From Myxococcales bacterium (GTDB taxonomy: Bacteria; Myxococcota; Polyangia; Polyangiales; Polyangiaceae): a DNA stretch of 64,000 nucleotides. The stretch is from assembly GCA_003151595.1 (NCBI GenBank), contig PLXW01000060.1:38583-102582 (forward strand), written 5' to 3'. This document shows positions 1 through 9,300 of the stretch, piece after piece. The position numbers and the translations under genes are program-made. Within the stretch, counting starts at the first letter, position 1; the number at the start of each line of letters is the position of its first letter. The notes below the pieces were generated by a model. The model was given only the letters and a program-made list of their open reading frames with translations, had not been told where the DNA came from and did not search any database.

Positions 1-301
1 TCGGCCGTGTGGGACCAGACCTTAGCAGAGCTTCGCCGCCCCGCCAGGTCACCGCTTCTCTCTTCGAGGACGCGACGGCGCCCTGAAGCGGTGTTGGTAG
101 CGACCGCGCCGGATCTGGCAGCCATCGCGAACAAAGCGTCGGGCGACCGATGGAGCCCCTCACGACCGATCCAATTTCACGTTCTTCGCCAGACTCGCCC
201 CCCTCGGGCCCAACACCTCCACGACGGACGATGAAGCGCAGCGCGGACCTCGCCAGTGAGGACCGCGCGGGGTCGCCGGTCGACGATCACGGAGCCAGCC
301 C
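1..301. other. Upstream region, no supported gene
   Basis: This stretch precedes the RCC1 lipoprotein gene. The short open frames here (for example 7-234 on the plus strand) are Arg/Pro-rich, resemble no family, and look like chance frames in high-GC DNA. It may hold the promoter of the downstream gene or the end of a gene outside the window. I could not identify a convincing promoter. Confidence 0.5.
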
Positions 302-1663
302 ATGAGCCTCTCGAGTCACAGCCTCTCTCTCTCCCTCGCCCTCGCGGCGTTCCTTCCGCTCGCCGCCTGCGGCAGCCCGGCGCCCGACGGCGAGACCTCC
401 GTCACGGCTGCGACCGACGAGGCGTTGACCAGCGTGTGCGCGAGCGGCGCGCGCCGCTGCGATCTTCTCCAGGACTCGGCGCTCACGTGCGTGAGCGGCC
501 AGTGGCAAGCGACCGCCTGCGCGATCGGATGCGAGGCTGCTCAATGCGCGGTATGCACCGACGGCGATCTTCTTTGCACCGCAAGCCACACGGTGAGGAA
601 CTGCAGCGGGGGCCAGTGGCAGACGACGACGACGCCTTGCTCGAGCGCGAAGGTCGCGGTCGGCGAGGGGACGAGCTACTTGCTCGGCAACGCCTCGCTC
701 ACGGCCTGGGGTCGCGGCGCGGAAGGTGAGCTGGGCAATGGGACGGCACCGAAGAGCGGGACGGCCACGCCGATGCCCGTTTCGCTCGCCGGGAAGGTCT
801 TCGACGTCGTAGCTGCCGGGCAGAACGCGTGCGCGCTCGTCACCGATGGAACGGTCTGGTGCTGGGGCGCACGCGATGGCGTGATCCCGGTCGACGGCAG
901 CGACAGCGGCGCGGCGCAGTCGACGCCCGTACAGATCCCCCTCCTCGGGAACGTCACTCAGATCGCGATCGGCGGCATGAACGGCGCCCCGGCGCACGCC
1001 TGCGCGATCTCCAACGGCGCCGTCTACTGTTGGGGAGACAACTCGGAGTGGGAAGTTGGCGTCGCCTCGACGGCCCCGCAAAAGCCGACGGCCGTGGGGC
1101 TCACGGGCGTCACCCAGATTTCCCTCGGCGACCCCTTCTCGTGCGCGCTCCTCACGAACGGGGGCGTTCGTTGCTGGGGAGGCGACGACGAAGGTGAGCT
1201 CGCGATCGCACCCGCAGCCGGTGAGTCGTACACGCCCGTGACCATTCCGTTGCTCCCCGCGACGGAGATCTTCGCGGGACGCAACTCGGAGTGCGCGCTC
1301 ACCAAGAGCGGCGTCTACGAGTGCTGGGGCGACAACGATCAGGGCGAGCTCGGTCTGGGCAACAAGGTGACGCCCATCACGACGCCGACGCAAGCCGCCA
1401 ATCTCGCGACCGCGACTGCGCTGTCGCTCGGAGTCAACCACTCGTGCGGCATCTTCGCGGGCGCCGCCAAGTGCTGGGGCGACAACGCCAACAGCACGCT
1501 CGGCAACGGGACCCTCCCATCGCTCGTCCCCGTTCAAGCGCTCGCGCTCACGACCGGAGTCACGAGCATCGCCGTGGCGACCGATCACGTCTGCGCGTTG
1601 GCGAGCGGCGTCGCATCGTGCTGGGGCCTGAACGATCAAGGACAGCTCGGGAGCACGAAGTAG
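302..1663 (+). CDS. RCC1-repeat lipoprotein
   Basis: A 453-residue secreted lipoprotein. The N-terminus is a hydrophobic signal peptide ending in a lipobox (LAAC) with the lipidated Cys at residue 23. Residues about 45-110 form a Cys-rich segment with a repeated SGQWQ element. The rest, about 115-453, is a series of RCC1-type blades marked by repeated CWG motifs (CWGARDG, CWGDNSE, CWGGDDE, CWGDNDQ, CWGDNAN, CWGLNDQ) with intervening GELG/GTLG turns, so a seven-bladed propeller is expected. In eukaryotes RCC1 propellers bind proteins. The bacterial lipoprotein versions are common in myxobacteria and their partners are unknown. A surface binding role is inference. The gene stands alone, with about 240 bp before the next gene. 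Confidence 0.85.
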   Translation: MSLSSHSLSLSLALAAFLPLAACGSPAPDGETSVTAATDEALTSVCASGARRCDLLQDSALTCVSGQWQATACAIGCEAAQCAVCTDGDLLCTASHTVRNCSGGQWQTTTTPCSSAKVAVGEGTSYLLGNASLTAWGRGAEGELGNGTAPKSGTATPMPVSLAGKVFDVVAAGQNACALVTDGTVWCWGARDGVIPVDGSDSGAAQSTPVQIPLLGNVTQIAIGGMNGAPAHACAISNGAVYCWGDNSEWEVGVASTAPQKPTAVGLTGVTQISLGDPFSCALLTNGGVRCWGGDDEGELAIAPAAGESYTPVTIPLLPATEIFAGRNSECALTKSGVYECWGDNDQGELGLGNKVTPITTPTQAANLATATALSLGVNHSCGIFAGAAKCWGDNANSTLGNGTLPSLVPVQALALTTGVTSIAVATDHVCALASGVASCWGLNDQGQLGSTK

Positions 1664-1903
1664 CCGCCCCACGACTCCGCCGTCACGCACTCAACAAACG
1701 AAAAACCGAAAAGGCATTCACGTGGGACCAGTCGACGCAGAGGGCGCGGCGGCCACGCTCGAGCTGGCTGCCGCGCCGATGCCACCGCGCCGATGTAGGT
1801 CACAGCGTTTCCGAGACGGAATGACTCGGTGACGATAGTCAGAAGGGCCGATCAATGGATCTCGTCGCCGCCGGAGGCTACGGTTTTCCATCGGAGGCTT
1901 CCT

Positions 1904-3475
1904 ATGACACGCTTTGCACTTGCTTCGTTGGCGACCTGCGCCGCCCTATCCAGCGCGTGGATGGCGTGCTCCAGCTCCGACGAAACGAGCGGCTCCAAGG
2001 ACGCCGGCCCTGCGACCGAGGGAGGCAATGGCGACGCCGCCCCGGCGGGCATCTTCACGCTGGCCATCCCCTGCACCGATTCGATCGCGTCGCTCTACGG
2101 CGACCCCGGCCCGCTCCCCGCGGGCAAGGGGGACATCATCAAGTGCGCGATCGATACCGACATCGCGAAGGCCGACATGCAGACGATCGCCAACAACGCG
2201 ATCACCACCGACGATCCGCCGGCGACGGAGATCACCTACCAAGGAAAGAAGTTCACGAGCGGCGCGCACGTCTACCGCATCCTCTATCGCACCGAGCGCG
2301 GCGATACGGCGAACACGCCCGGCTACTCCGTCGCGAAGGTTCTCATCCCCGACACGCCGCGGGCTGCGGGTCCGTTGCCGCTCGTCGTCGTCTCGCACCA
2401 GACCTCGGGCCAAGCAGGAGTCTGCGCGCCGTCCGAAGCGTCGAGCACCGTGAGCGCGCCATGGGCGATCAACGACATCGATACGTACCTATTCCCGCTC
2501 GTCGGCGGCGGGCTTCCGATCATCGAGCCCGACCTCGCGGGCTATTCGAACTTCGGCGCGGCGGGGAATCCGATGAGCGCCTATGCGCAGTATCAGGACG
2601 TCGGCAAGAGCACGCTCGACGGCGCGCGCGCGCTGGCGAAGATGTTCCCCAACGCGTTCAGCGGGAAGGTCGCGCTCGTCGGACACTCCCAGGGGGGACA
2701 CTCCTCGCTCTCGGCGCTCGCGATCCAGCCGACGTATGCGCCCGACGTGAAGATCGCCGCGGTCGCCACGCTCTCGCCGCTCTGGCTCTCCCAGCGCTCG
2801 TGGGGAGCGATTCTCTACGTACCGGGTGATTATCCGCTCGCGACGTCCCCCACGGCGGTCGCAGTCTCCATTTGGTATCACTACTCCCACGGCGAGCTGC
2901 TCGACGGGCCGGGGCACGGGCTGGATCCGTTCGCGGCGTCGAAGCAGGCGTTGATCAAGAGCTTCGTCAGCAACGACTGTGACTCTCAAGGGTGGGATGG
3001 TGCCACAGCGAGTGAGTACCCCGATCTCCAAGCGGCGGCGACGACCGCGGCCGATCTCTTCGACCCTGCGTTCATCAAATCGGTCAGCACCCGCGCAGCG
3101 CTGGGAGGCACTTGCCCTGCGGGCGACGCGGTCTGCGCGAAATGGATCCAGCGTTACGTCGAGGATCGCCCGCACCTCACGACCAAGGTCCCCGTGCTCG
3201 TCGAGTACGGGAGCGCAGACGAGACGATCCCGCCGGAGCGCATGGCGTGCGTGATCGAACGACTCAAGCAAGACAGCGTCGACTACACGTTCTGCCTGAA
3301 GCCGGGCGTTGGCCACGAAGGAATCCTGCGCGCGGCGGGGAGCGACGTCGCCGATTGGGTCGCCTACAAGACGATGGGCGAGGCGGCACCCCCGCCTTGT
3401 GCAGAGACCGACGTGAATCTCACCGACGACGCGGGCGTCGCGATTCAGTGCGCCGTGCCGCCTCCGAACGACTGA
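1904..3475 (+). CDS. Lipoprotein alpha/beta hydrolase, secretory-lipase-like
   Basis: A 523-residue secreted hydrolase. I chose the ATG at 1904 because it follows a GGAGG-type ribosome binding site and opens directly into a signal peptide with lipobox WMAC (Cys22). The open frame continues upstream to 1829 but gives a non-signal leader. A Ser/Gly/Asp-rich linker follows the Cys. The nucleophile elbow is GHSQGG with Ser262, and the likely partners are Asp439 (in GSADETIPP) and His471 (in GVGHEG), a complete catalytic triad in the usual order. The length and the lipase-like layout fit the secretory lipase (LIP) group of alpha/beta hydrolases. The substrate is not determinable; esters or lipids are likely. 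The gene ends 3 bp from the convergent kinase gene. Confidence 0.8.
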   Translation: MTRFALASLATCAALSSAWMACSSSDETSGSKDAGPATEGGNGDAAPAGIFTLAIPCTDSIASLYGDPGPLPAGKGDIIKCAIDTDIAKADMQTIANNAITTDDPPATEITYQGKKFTSGAHVYRILYRTERGDTANTPGYSVAKVLIPDTPRAAGPLPLVVVSHQTSGQAGVCAPSEASSTVSAPWAINDIDTYLFPLVGGGLPIIEPDLAGYSNFGAAGNPMSAYAQYQDVGKSTLDGARALAKMFPNAFSGKVALVGHSQGGHSSLSALAIQPTYAPDVKIAAVATLSPLWLSQRSWGAILYVPGDYPLATSPTAVAVSIWYHYSHGELLDGPGHGLDPFAASKQALIKSFVSNDCDSQGWDGATASEYPDLQAAATTAADLFDPAFIKSVSTRAALGGTCPAGDAVCAKWIQRYVEDRPHLTTKVPVLVEYGSADETIPPERMACVIERLKQDSVDYTFCLKPGVGHEGILRAAGSDVADWVAYKTMGEAAPPPCAETDVNLTDDAGVAIQCAVPPPND

Positions 3476-3478
3476 GCG

Positions 3479-5737
3479 TCAGCCTTTCACCGGGTGGAGC
3501 GTGCTCCGCATCCACTCGATGAGTCGTGGCATGTCGATCGGTTTGTCCAACCTGTGATTGGCTATCTGATCGAGGAAGGCCTTCGCGCGCGGCGTGAAGA
3601 TCCCTCCGCTCATGAACACGATCTTCTTCGCGAGGTCCGGCGCCGTCCGCGCGAGCTCCTCGTAGACATCGATCCCGCTGACTTCGGGCATCATGACGTC
3701 GCATAGAATGAGCTGGAACTCGGCCCCCGAGGCCAGCAACGTGAGCGCCTCGCGGCCCCCGGTGCAGACGGTGACGTCGAAGTGCTGGCGCGACAGGATC
3801 CTCTTCAGTGAGGTCCCGATCATCACCTCGTCGTCCACGACGAGCACGTGACCTTGCTTCACCGGAGCCGGAACCGGCTTGGGTGCGGGCGCGACGCTCG
3901 CAGGACGGGGAGCGGACGGGTTGAGGATCACGCTGAACGTCGTGCCCACCCCCACGCTGCTCGCAACTCTGATGTCGCCTCCGAGCTTGGTGATGATTCC
4001 GTGGCAGACCGAGAGCCCGAGGCCGGTGCCCATGCCGACGGGCTTGGTCGTGAAGAACGGATCGAAGATGCGCGGTAGCACGCCCGGAGGAATGCCCGCC
4101 CCTGTGTCTCGAATTTCGACGACGGCGCGACCGTCGCGATCCGTCGAGGTCACGATCCGGATCTCGTGCTTGTCGGCGCTCCCCTCCGGAATGGCGTGGG
4201 CTGCGTTCACGAGGAGATTCAGGAACACCTGGCCGAGCTGCCCGTCGTTGGCTTCGACCATCGGCACCGGTCCGTAGTCCTTCACCAGGCGCGCGCGATG
4301 GCGGATCTCGTTCCACGCCATGTTGACCGTGGAGTCGATCACCTTGCGGACGTCGACCGCGCCCGACGTCGTGTCGTCCGGCCGAGAGAACATCTTCAGA
4401 TCGCGAACGATGCGTCGTACGCGCTCGGCGCCGTCGCGAATGTCGGCCACCATCTCGATCAGCCCGGTGTGCGTCCCCTCGGCCGCGCCGGCGGCCAGCT
4501 CCGGGATCGACTCCTCGAGCAAGCTCGCGTTGGCGATCACGAACGAGAGCGGGTTGTTGATCTCGTGCGCGACCCCGGCGGCGAGCGTTCCCATGGACGC
4601 CATGCGGTCGGTGAGGAGGAGCCGCTGCTCCATCTCCTTCTGTTCCGTGATGTCGCGCACGAACCCGTGGAAGCCCGCGGCTTTCCCTTTGGCGCGGACG
4701 AGCAAGGCGCGGAGAAGGACGATCGATCCGTCCTTTCGAATCGCGCGCACTTCGAGCTCTTGTTTGCCCTCGGGGCCCATCTCCGCGCGCGCGGCGCCAA
4801 GGCGCGCGCGATCGTCGGGGTGGGTCAAGGAGCCCACGACGACCCCGAGGAGCTCGCTCGGGTCGTCATACCCGAGCATCTTGGCGAACACCGCGTTGAC
4901 GGACGTGTATCGCCCTTCCTCGTCGAGTCGCGCGATGCCTTCGACGGCGTGCTCGATGCCCATGCTCAGGTGCTCGTGCAGCTCACGCTCCGCGCGCACG
5001 CGTTCGGTGACGTCGCGGAAGCTCCAGACGCGCCCTTCGCTTGCGGTTCCGATTCGCCGCGGGCGCGAGTAGCGCTCGAAGACTCGCCCGTCGCGCAGCG
5101 CCTGGACTTCGTAACGCTCGGCCTCCTCTGCTTCGCCCAGCTCGCGCGTCATCGGGAGATGCTCGGCGTTCGGCAGCAGCAGCGGCTCGCAGAAGCGATC
5201 GATCTCCTCGGGCCCGGCGAAGACGACGGCGTCGTCGACCCCCCAGAGCTCCAGAAACCTTCGATTGAACGTGACGACGTGGCCGGTCTTGTCGGCGACG
5301 AGGAGCCCGTCGGCGGTCGATTCGAGCGTCGCTTCGACGAGCGAGAGGGACGCCTCCATCTCGTGCTCCACCCACTTGCGCTCGGTCGCGTCGCGGAGCA
5401 CGGCGGCGAACGATCGCTCGTCGTCGCGCGCGACGCACCACGCGATCCATCGGTACGTCTGGTCTTTGATGCGGCAGCGGCTCTCGAACCGGAGGGGGGG
5501 CGCGCCCGTGGAGAGCGCTGCGAGACGGGCCCGCGTGGCGGTGACTTCGTCGGGGTGCACGCGCTCGAACAGGTTCTCCCCGACCAGCTCGCCCGCCGAA
5601 TGACCGAGCACTGCGAGCGCTCCTTCGGCCGAACGAACGACGCCATCGAGATCGAACACGCAGAGAAGGTCGCCCGCGAGCTCGACGAGCCGCGCAAACC
5701 TCGACGCGTGATCGCGCGCCTCGGCGTGAGAGGGCAT
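3479..5737 (-). CDS. Hybrid sensor histidine kinase with three PAS domains and a C-terminal receiver
   Basis: A 752-residue, apparently soluble hybrid kinase. Three PAS segments lie at about residues 10-120, 130-250 and 260-370. They are followed by a HisKA H-box (GVAHEINNPL) with phospho-acceptor His391, and an ATPase domain with N-box (NLLVNAAHAI) and glycine boxes (DTGAGIP, GMGTGLGLS). A receiver domain has phospho-acceptor Asp680 in CDVMMPE. No transmembrane segment is visible, so the PAS domains probably sense a cytoplasmic signal or a partner. The upstream STAS-like gene stops at 5749. An alternative GTG start at 5752 would overlap that stop as GTGA, so the pair is an operon either way. 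The output partner is not adjacent. Confidence 0.9.
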   Translation of the reverse strand: MPSHAEARDHASRFARLVELAGDLLCVFDLDGVVRSAEGALAVLGHSAGELVGENLFERVHPDEVTATRARLAALSTGAPPLRFESRCRIKDQTYRWIAWCVARDDERSFAAVLRDATERKWVEHEMEASLSLVEATLESTADGLLVADKTGHVVTFNRRFLELWGVDDAVVFAGPEEIDRFCEPLLLPNAEHLPMTRELGEAEEAERYEVQALRDGRVFERYSRPRRIGTASEGRVWSFRDVTERVRAERELHEHLSMGIEHAVEGIARLDEEGRYTSVNAVFAKMLGYDDPSELLGVVVGSLTHPDDRARLGAARAEMGPEGKQELEVRAIRKDGSIVLLRALLVRAKGKAAGFHGFVRDITEQKEMEQRLLLTDRMASMGTLAAGVAHEINNPLSFVIANASLLEESIPELAAGAAEGTHTGLIEMVADIRDGAERVRRIVRDLKMFSRPDDTTSGAVDVRKVIDSTVNMAWNEIRHRARLVKDYGPVPMVEANDGQLGQVFLNLLVNAAHAIPEGSADKHEIRIVTSTDRDGRAVVEIRDTGAGIPPGVLPRIFDPFFTTKPVGMGTGLGLSVCHGIITKLGGDIRVASSVGVGTTFSVILNPSAPRPASVAPAPKPVPAPVKQGHVLVVDDEVMIGTSLKRILSRQHFDVTVCTGGREALTLLASGAEFQLILCDVMMPEVSGIDVYEELARTAPDLAKKIVFMSGGIFTPRAKAFLDQIANHRLDKPIDMPRLIEWMRSTLHPVKG

Positions 5738-5748
5738 CGCTTTCGCGA

Positions 5749-6186
5749 TCACTGTGAGCTCTTCGTGCTGCCGGCGAGGAAGTCGCGCAGCCGAGTCGAC
5801 TCGTCGGGCGCGAGGCTCTCGCTCAGCCACGCCTGGAGCTCGTTCGCGTCGGTGAAGATCCTTCGTCGCCCCGGGCTTCGCGCTTCGATGAGCAGCCGCT
5901 GAACTTGGAGCGTGAAGATCCCGCTCTCGTTGCCGAGGACGCCGTTGCGTTCGACGCGCGGGTTGTCCGACCGCATCAGATCGATGATTCGATTCGCGAC
6001 CTCGGGCGCGAAGAGCTGCGTCGCGCGGAGGTCGGTGCAGAGGACGACGCGCCGCGCGTGGAGCGTCCAGCGTTCGGTCACGAGCGCAGCGGTCTCCGCT
6101 TTGAAGCGCTCGACGTCATCGAGTGAGGGGGTCCCTTCGAACCGAAGCTCGATCAGCACACCGACGTGGCACTCGACCGTGATCAT
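5749..6186 (-). CDS. Small STAS/SpoIIAA-like protein
   Basis: A 145-residue cytoplasmic protein. I chose the ATG at 6186 because it begins a compact alternating strand/helix protein (MITVECHVGV...). The frame stays open to 6441, but the extra residues are Arg-rich and would consume the divergent promoter region. The pattern, with an N-terminal pair of strands, then a strand ending in CTDLRATQLF and an amphipathic helix, resembles STAS/SpoIIAA-like proteins often found beside sensor kinases. It is immediately upstream of the PAS kinase, with the stop touching the kinase start region, so it may modulate that kinase. The family call rests on pattern only. No phosphorylatable Ser motif can be asserted. 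Confidence 0.5.
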   Translation of the reverse strand: MITVECHVGVLIELRFEGTPSLDDVERFKAETAALVTERWTLHARRVVLCTDLRATQLFAPEVANRIIDLMRSDNPRVERNGVLGNESGIFTLQVQRLLIEARSPGRRRIFTDANELQAWLSESLAPDESTRLRDFLAGSTKSSQ

Positions 6187-6386
6187 GAGGCGCCGTGGGA
6201 CGAGGTTCGACGGTAGCACGGGCTCCGGATCGGGGCGGAGTCCGGACGCAGAGTGCACCAGTCGAAGAGCGCTCGAACGATTTCTCACTTTTCGCCTAAA
6301 GGGGTCGCGGGAGCGGTCGTTAAGCGGGGTCTCAAGGCCGATGTCCGACATGGGCCACGATTCTCGACCCCAACCCCGGTGACCCA
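6187..6386. promoter_or_regulatory. Divergent promoter region between the STAS-like gene and the polyketide synthase
   Basis: About 200 bp separate the leftward STAS-like gene from the rightward synthase and must hold promoters for both. The stretch near 6280-6300 (ATTTCTCACTTTTCGCC) is locally AT-rich compared with its surroundings. I found no clear -35/-10 pair or operator. The synthase frame has no ATG or GTG near its 5' end, and the first available start is TTG at 6387. Confidence 0.4.
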
Positions 6387-9300
6387 TTGATCTCCAGTCG
6401 CATCGTTCGCAATCGCATTCCCAGCGCGCCGCCCGTCGCAACGAAAGCCGCCCCCGCCAGCCTCACGACATGGGTTGATCTCGTTCAACGGCTCGCCGCC
6501 GAGAAACCTGAGGAGCTCGCGTACACTTTTCTTCCGCCGGGGGGGACGAACGCGGGCGGCAAGGCCGGCGAGGGAGGGAAGGGGACCTCGCTCACGTTCA
6601 AGGCGCTCGACGAGCGGGCGCGCGCGATCGCGGCGCGGTTGCAGCAGGAAGGAGTGAAGGCGGCACCGGGCGCGCGCGCGCTCCTTCTGTACCCGCCGGG
6701 CCTCGAGTACATCACCGGGTTCTTCGGCTGCCTCTACGCCGGTGTGGTCGCCGTCCCGGCTTACCCGCCGGACCGAACGCGGCTGGCGCGAACGCTCCCG
6801 CGCATCAAGGCGATCGCGGCCGACGCGAAGGCGACGCTCGTTCTCACGACGCGCGCGATCCTCGCCGGCGGCGATCTGGAGGCCGCGCGCCTCGATCTCG
6901 ACGGCCTCACCACCGTGACGACCGACGACGCGCGCTCGAGCGACGCAGGCGCGTGGCGCGATGTCGGAGTGACGGTCGATTCCGTCGCGCTCCTTCAGTA
7001 CACGTCGGGGTCCACGTCGACTCCGTCGGGCGTCATCCTCACGCACGGCAACATGCTGCACAACGCGGCGATCCAGCAGCGCGCCTGGAGCCTCACGCCC
7101 GATTCGATCGGCGTCTCGTGGCTGCCGCTCTACCACGACCTCGGCGTCATCTCGTGTCTGCTCCAGCCCGTGTTCACCGGGTTTCACACGGTGATGCTCT
7201 CGCCGGCCGACTTCATTCAGAAGCCGCTCCGCTGGTTGGAAGCGATCGCGCGCTTCGGCGGAACCTTCTGCGGCGGTCCCAACTTCGCCTTCGAGCTGTG
7301 CGTGCAGAAGACGACCGAAGCGGAACGCGCGAAGCTCGACTTGAGCACGTGGGAGACGGCGTTCAACGGCGCCGAGCCGATCCGCCCCGAGTCGCTCGAT
7401 CGCTTCGCCGAAGCGTTCGCGGTCGCGGGCTTCAAGAAGAGCGCGCTCTATCCTTGCTACGGGCTCGCCGAGACGAACTTCGTCTCCGGCATGCGCCCGG
7501 GCGCCGGCGCGACGATCGGCCGCTTCGAAGTCGCGGGGCTCGAGCGCGGTGACGTCGTCGTCGCGACCGGCGACGAAGACGCGAGCGTGAAGACGCGCGC
7601 GCTCGTGAGCTGCGGCGAGATCCCGACCGAGCAGACGCTGGCCATCGTCGATCCGGAGACGACCCTCGCGTGCGCCGCCGGCCGCGTCGGCGAAGTCTGG
7701 ATCTCGGGCGGGAGCGTGGGGCTCGGCTACTGGGGGCGCCCCGAAGTCTCCGACGCGATCTTCCGCGCGCGCTCGTCTTCGTTCGGCGCGACCGAGTTCC
7801 TGCGCACGGGGGACCTCGGCTTCGTCGAAGGGGGCCACCTCTATCTGACGGGTCGCCTGAAGGACCTCATCATCGTCCGCGGCGCGAACCACTACCCGCA
7901 GGACATCGAGCACGTCGTCGAGCGGTCGCACGCAGCGATGCGCGCGGGTTGCTCGGCGGCGTTCGCCATCGAGCACGAGGACGGCGAGCGGGTCGTCGTG
8001 GTGCAAGAGGTCGCGAGCGCGACGCGCATCGAGCTCGACGCGGCCATCGAAGCGGCGCGCGCGGCGGTCCTTCGCGAGCACGAGATCGCGCTTCACGCGA
8101 TCGTGCTGGTGAAGCCGGGGACGATCGCGAAGACGACGAGCGGCAAGATTCAGCGACGCGCGTGCAAGGCGTCGTTCCTCGAAGGGACGCTGGACGTCGT
8201 GGTCGAGTGGCATCGCGGCGTCCGGCCGTCGTCGGCGCCGCGCGCGTCGGTCGCTGCGCCCGCCGTCGCGCCCGCAGCAGTCGGAGGGAAGACGCGATCC
8301 GCGGTCGCGATCCAGGAGTGGCTGGTCGCCAACCTCTCCAGCCAGTTGAAGGTGGACCCGCGCCACGTCGACGTGCGCGAGCCGTTCGCCAGCTACGGCC
8401 TCGACTCGCTGGCCGCGACCGAGCTCTCCGGCGCGCTCGAAGCGTGGCTCGAACGCCGCGTCGAGCCGACCGCGGTCTACGAGCACCCGACGATCGAAGC
8501 GCTCGCCAAGCACCTCGCGACCGGCCTCACGCTCCCGTCGTGGACGCCGCCGAACCCGGGCCGCCCCGAGCGTCGTCCGGCCGAGGAGCCGATCGCGATC
8601 GTCGGGATCGGTTGCCGATTCCCCGGTGGCGATTCGCCCGCCGCCTTCTGGTCGATGCTTCGCGACGGCGTCGACGCCGTGACCGAGGTCCCCGCGTCGC
8701 GATGGAACGCCGCGCGGATCTTCGACGCCGATGCGTCGCAGGCCGGCAAGACGAACTCGCGCTGGGGAGGCTTCCTCGGCGAGGTCGATCGCTTCGACCC
8801 GCTCTTCTTCGGCATCTCGCCGCGTGAGGCGCGCCACATGGATCCGCAGCAACGACTGCTCCTCGAGGTGGCGTGGGAAGCGCTCGAGGACGCGGGGCAG
8901 ATCCCCGACGCGCTGCGCGGAAGCGCGACGGGCGTGTTCCTGGGAATGACGACCGAAGACTACGGCCACATGCAGTGGAACCGCCCCGAAGCGATCGACA
9001 TGTACTCGGCCACCGGCACGCTCAGCAGCGTCGCGGCCGGTCGCATCTCGTACGTGTTCGACCTCCGCGGACCGAGCTTGTCGATCGACACGGCGTGCTC
9101 GTCGTCGCTCGTCGCCATCCACTACGCCTGCCAGAGCCTGTGGAACGGCGAGGCCACGATGGCGCTCGCAGGCGGCGTGAACTTGATGCTCACGCCGGAG
9201 AACGGAATCAGCCAGACCAAGCTCGGCGCGCTCTCGGCCGACGGTCGATGCAAGGCCTTCGACGCCAGCGCCGACGGCTTCGTTCGCGGCGAAGGCGCGG

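Noticed and set aside
1664..1903. Possible extra gene or RNA between the first two lipoproteins
   Set aside because: No conserved motif, no clear structure, and the open frames are Arg-rich continuations of shadows. I treat it as a promoter region.
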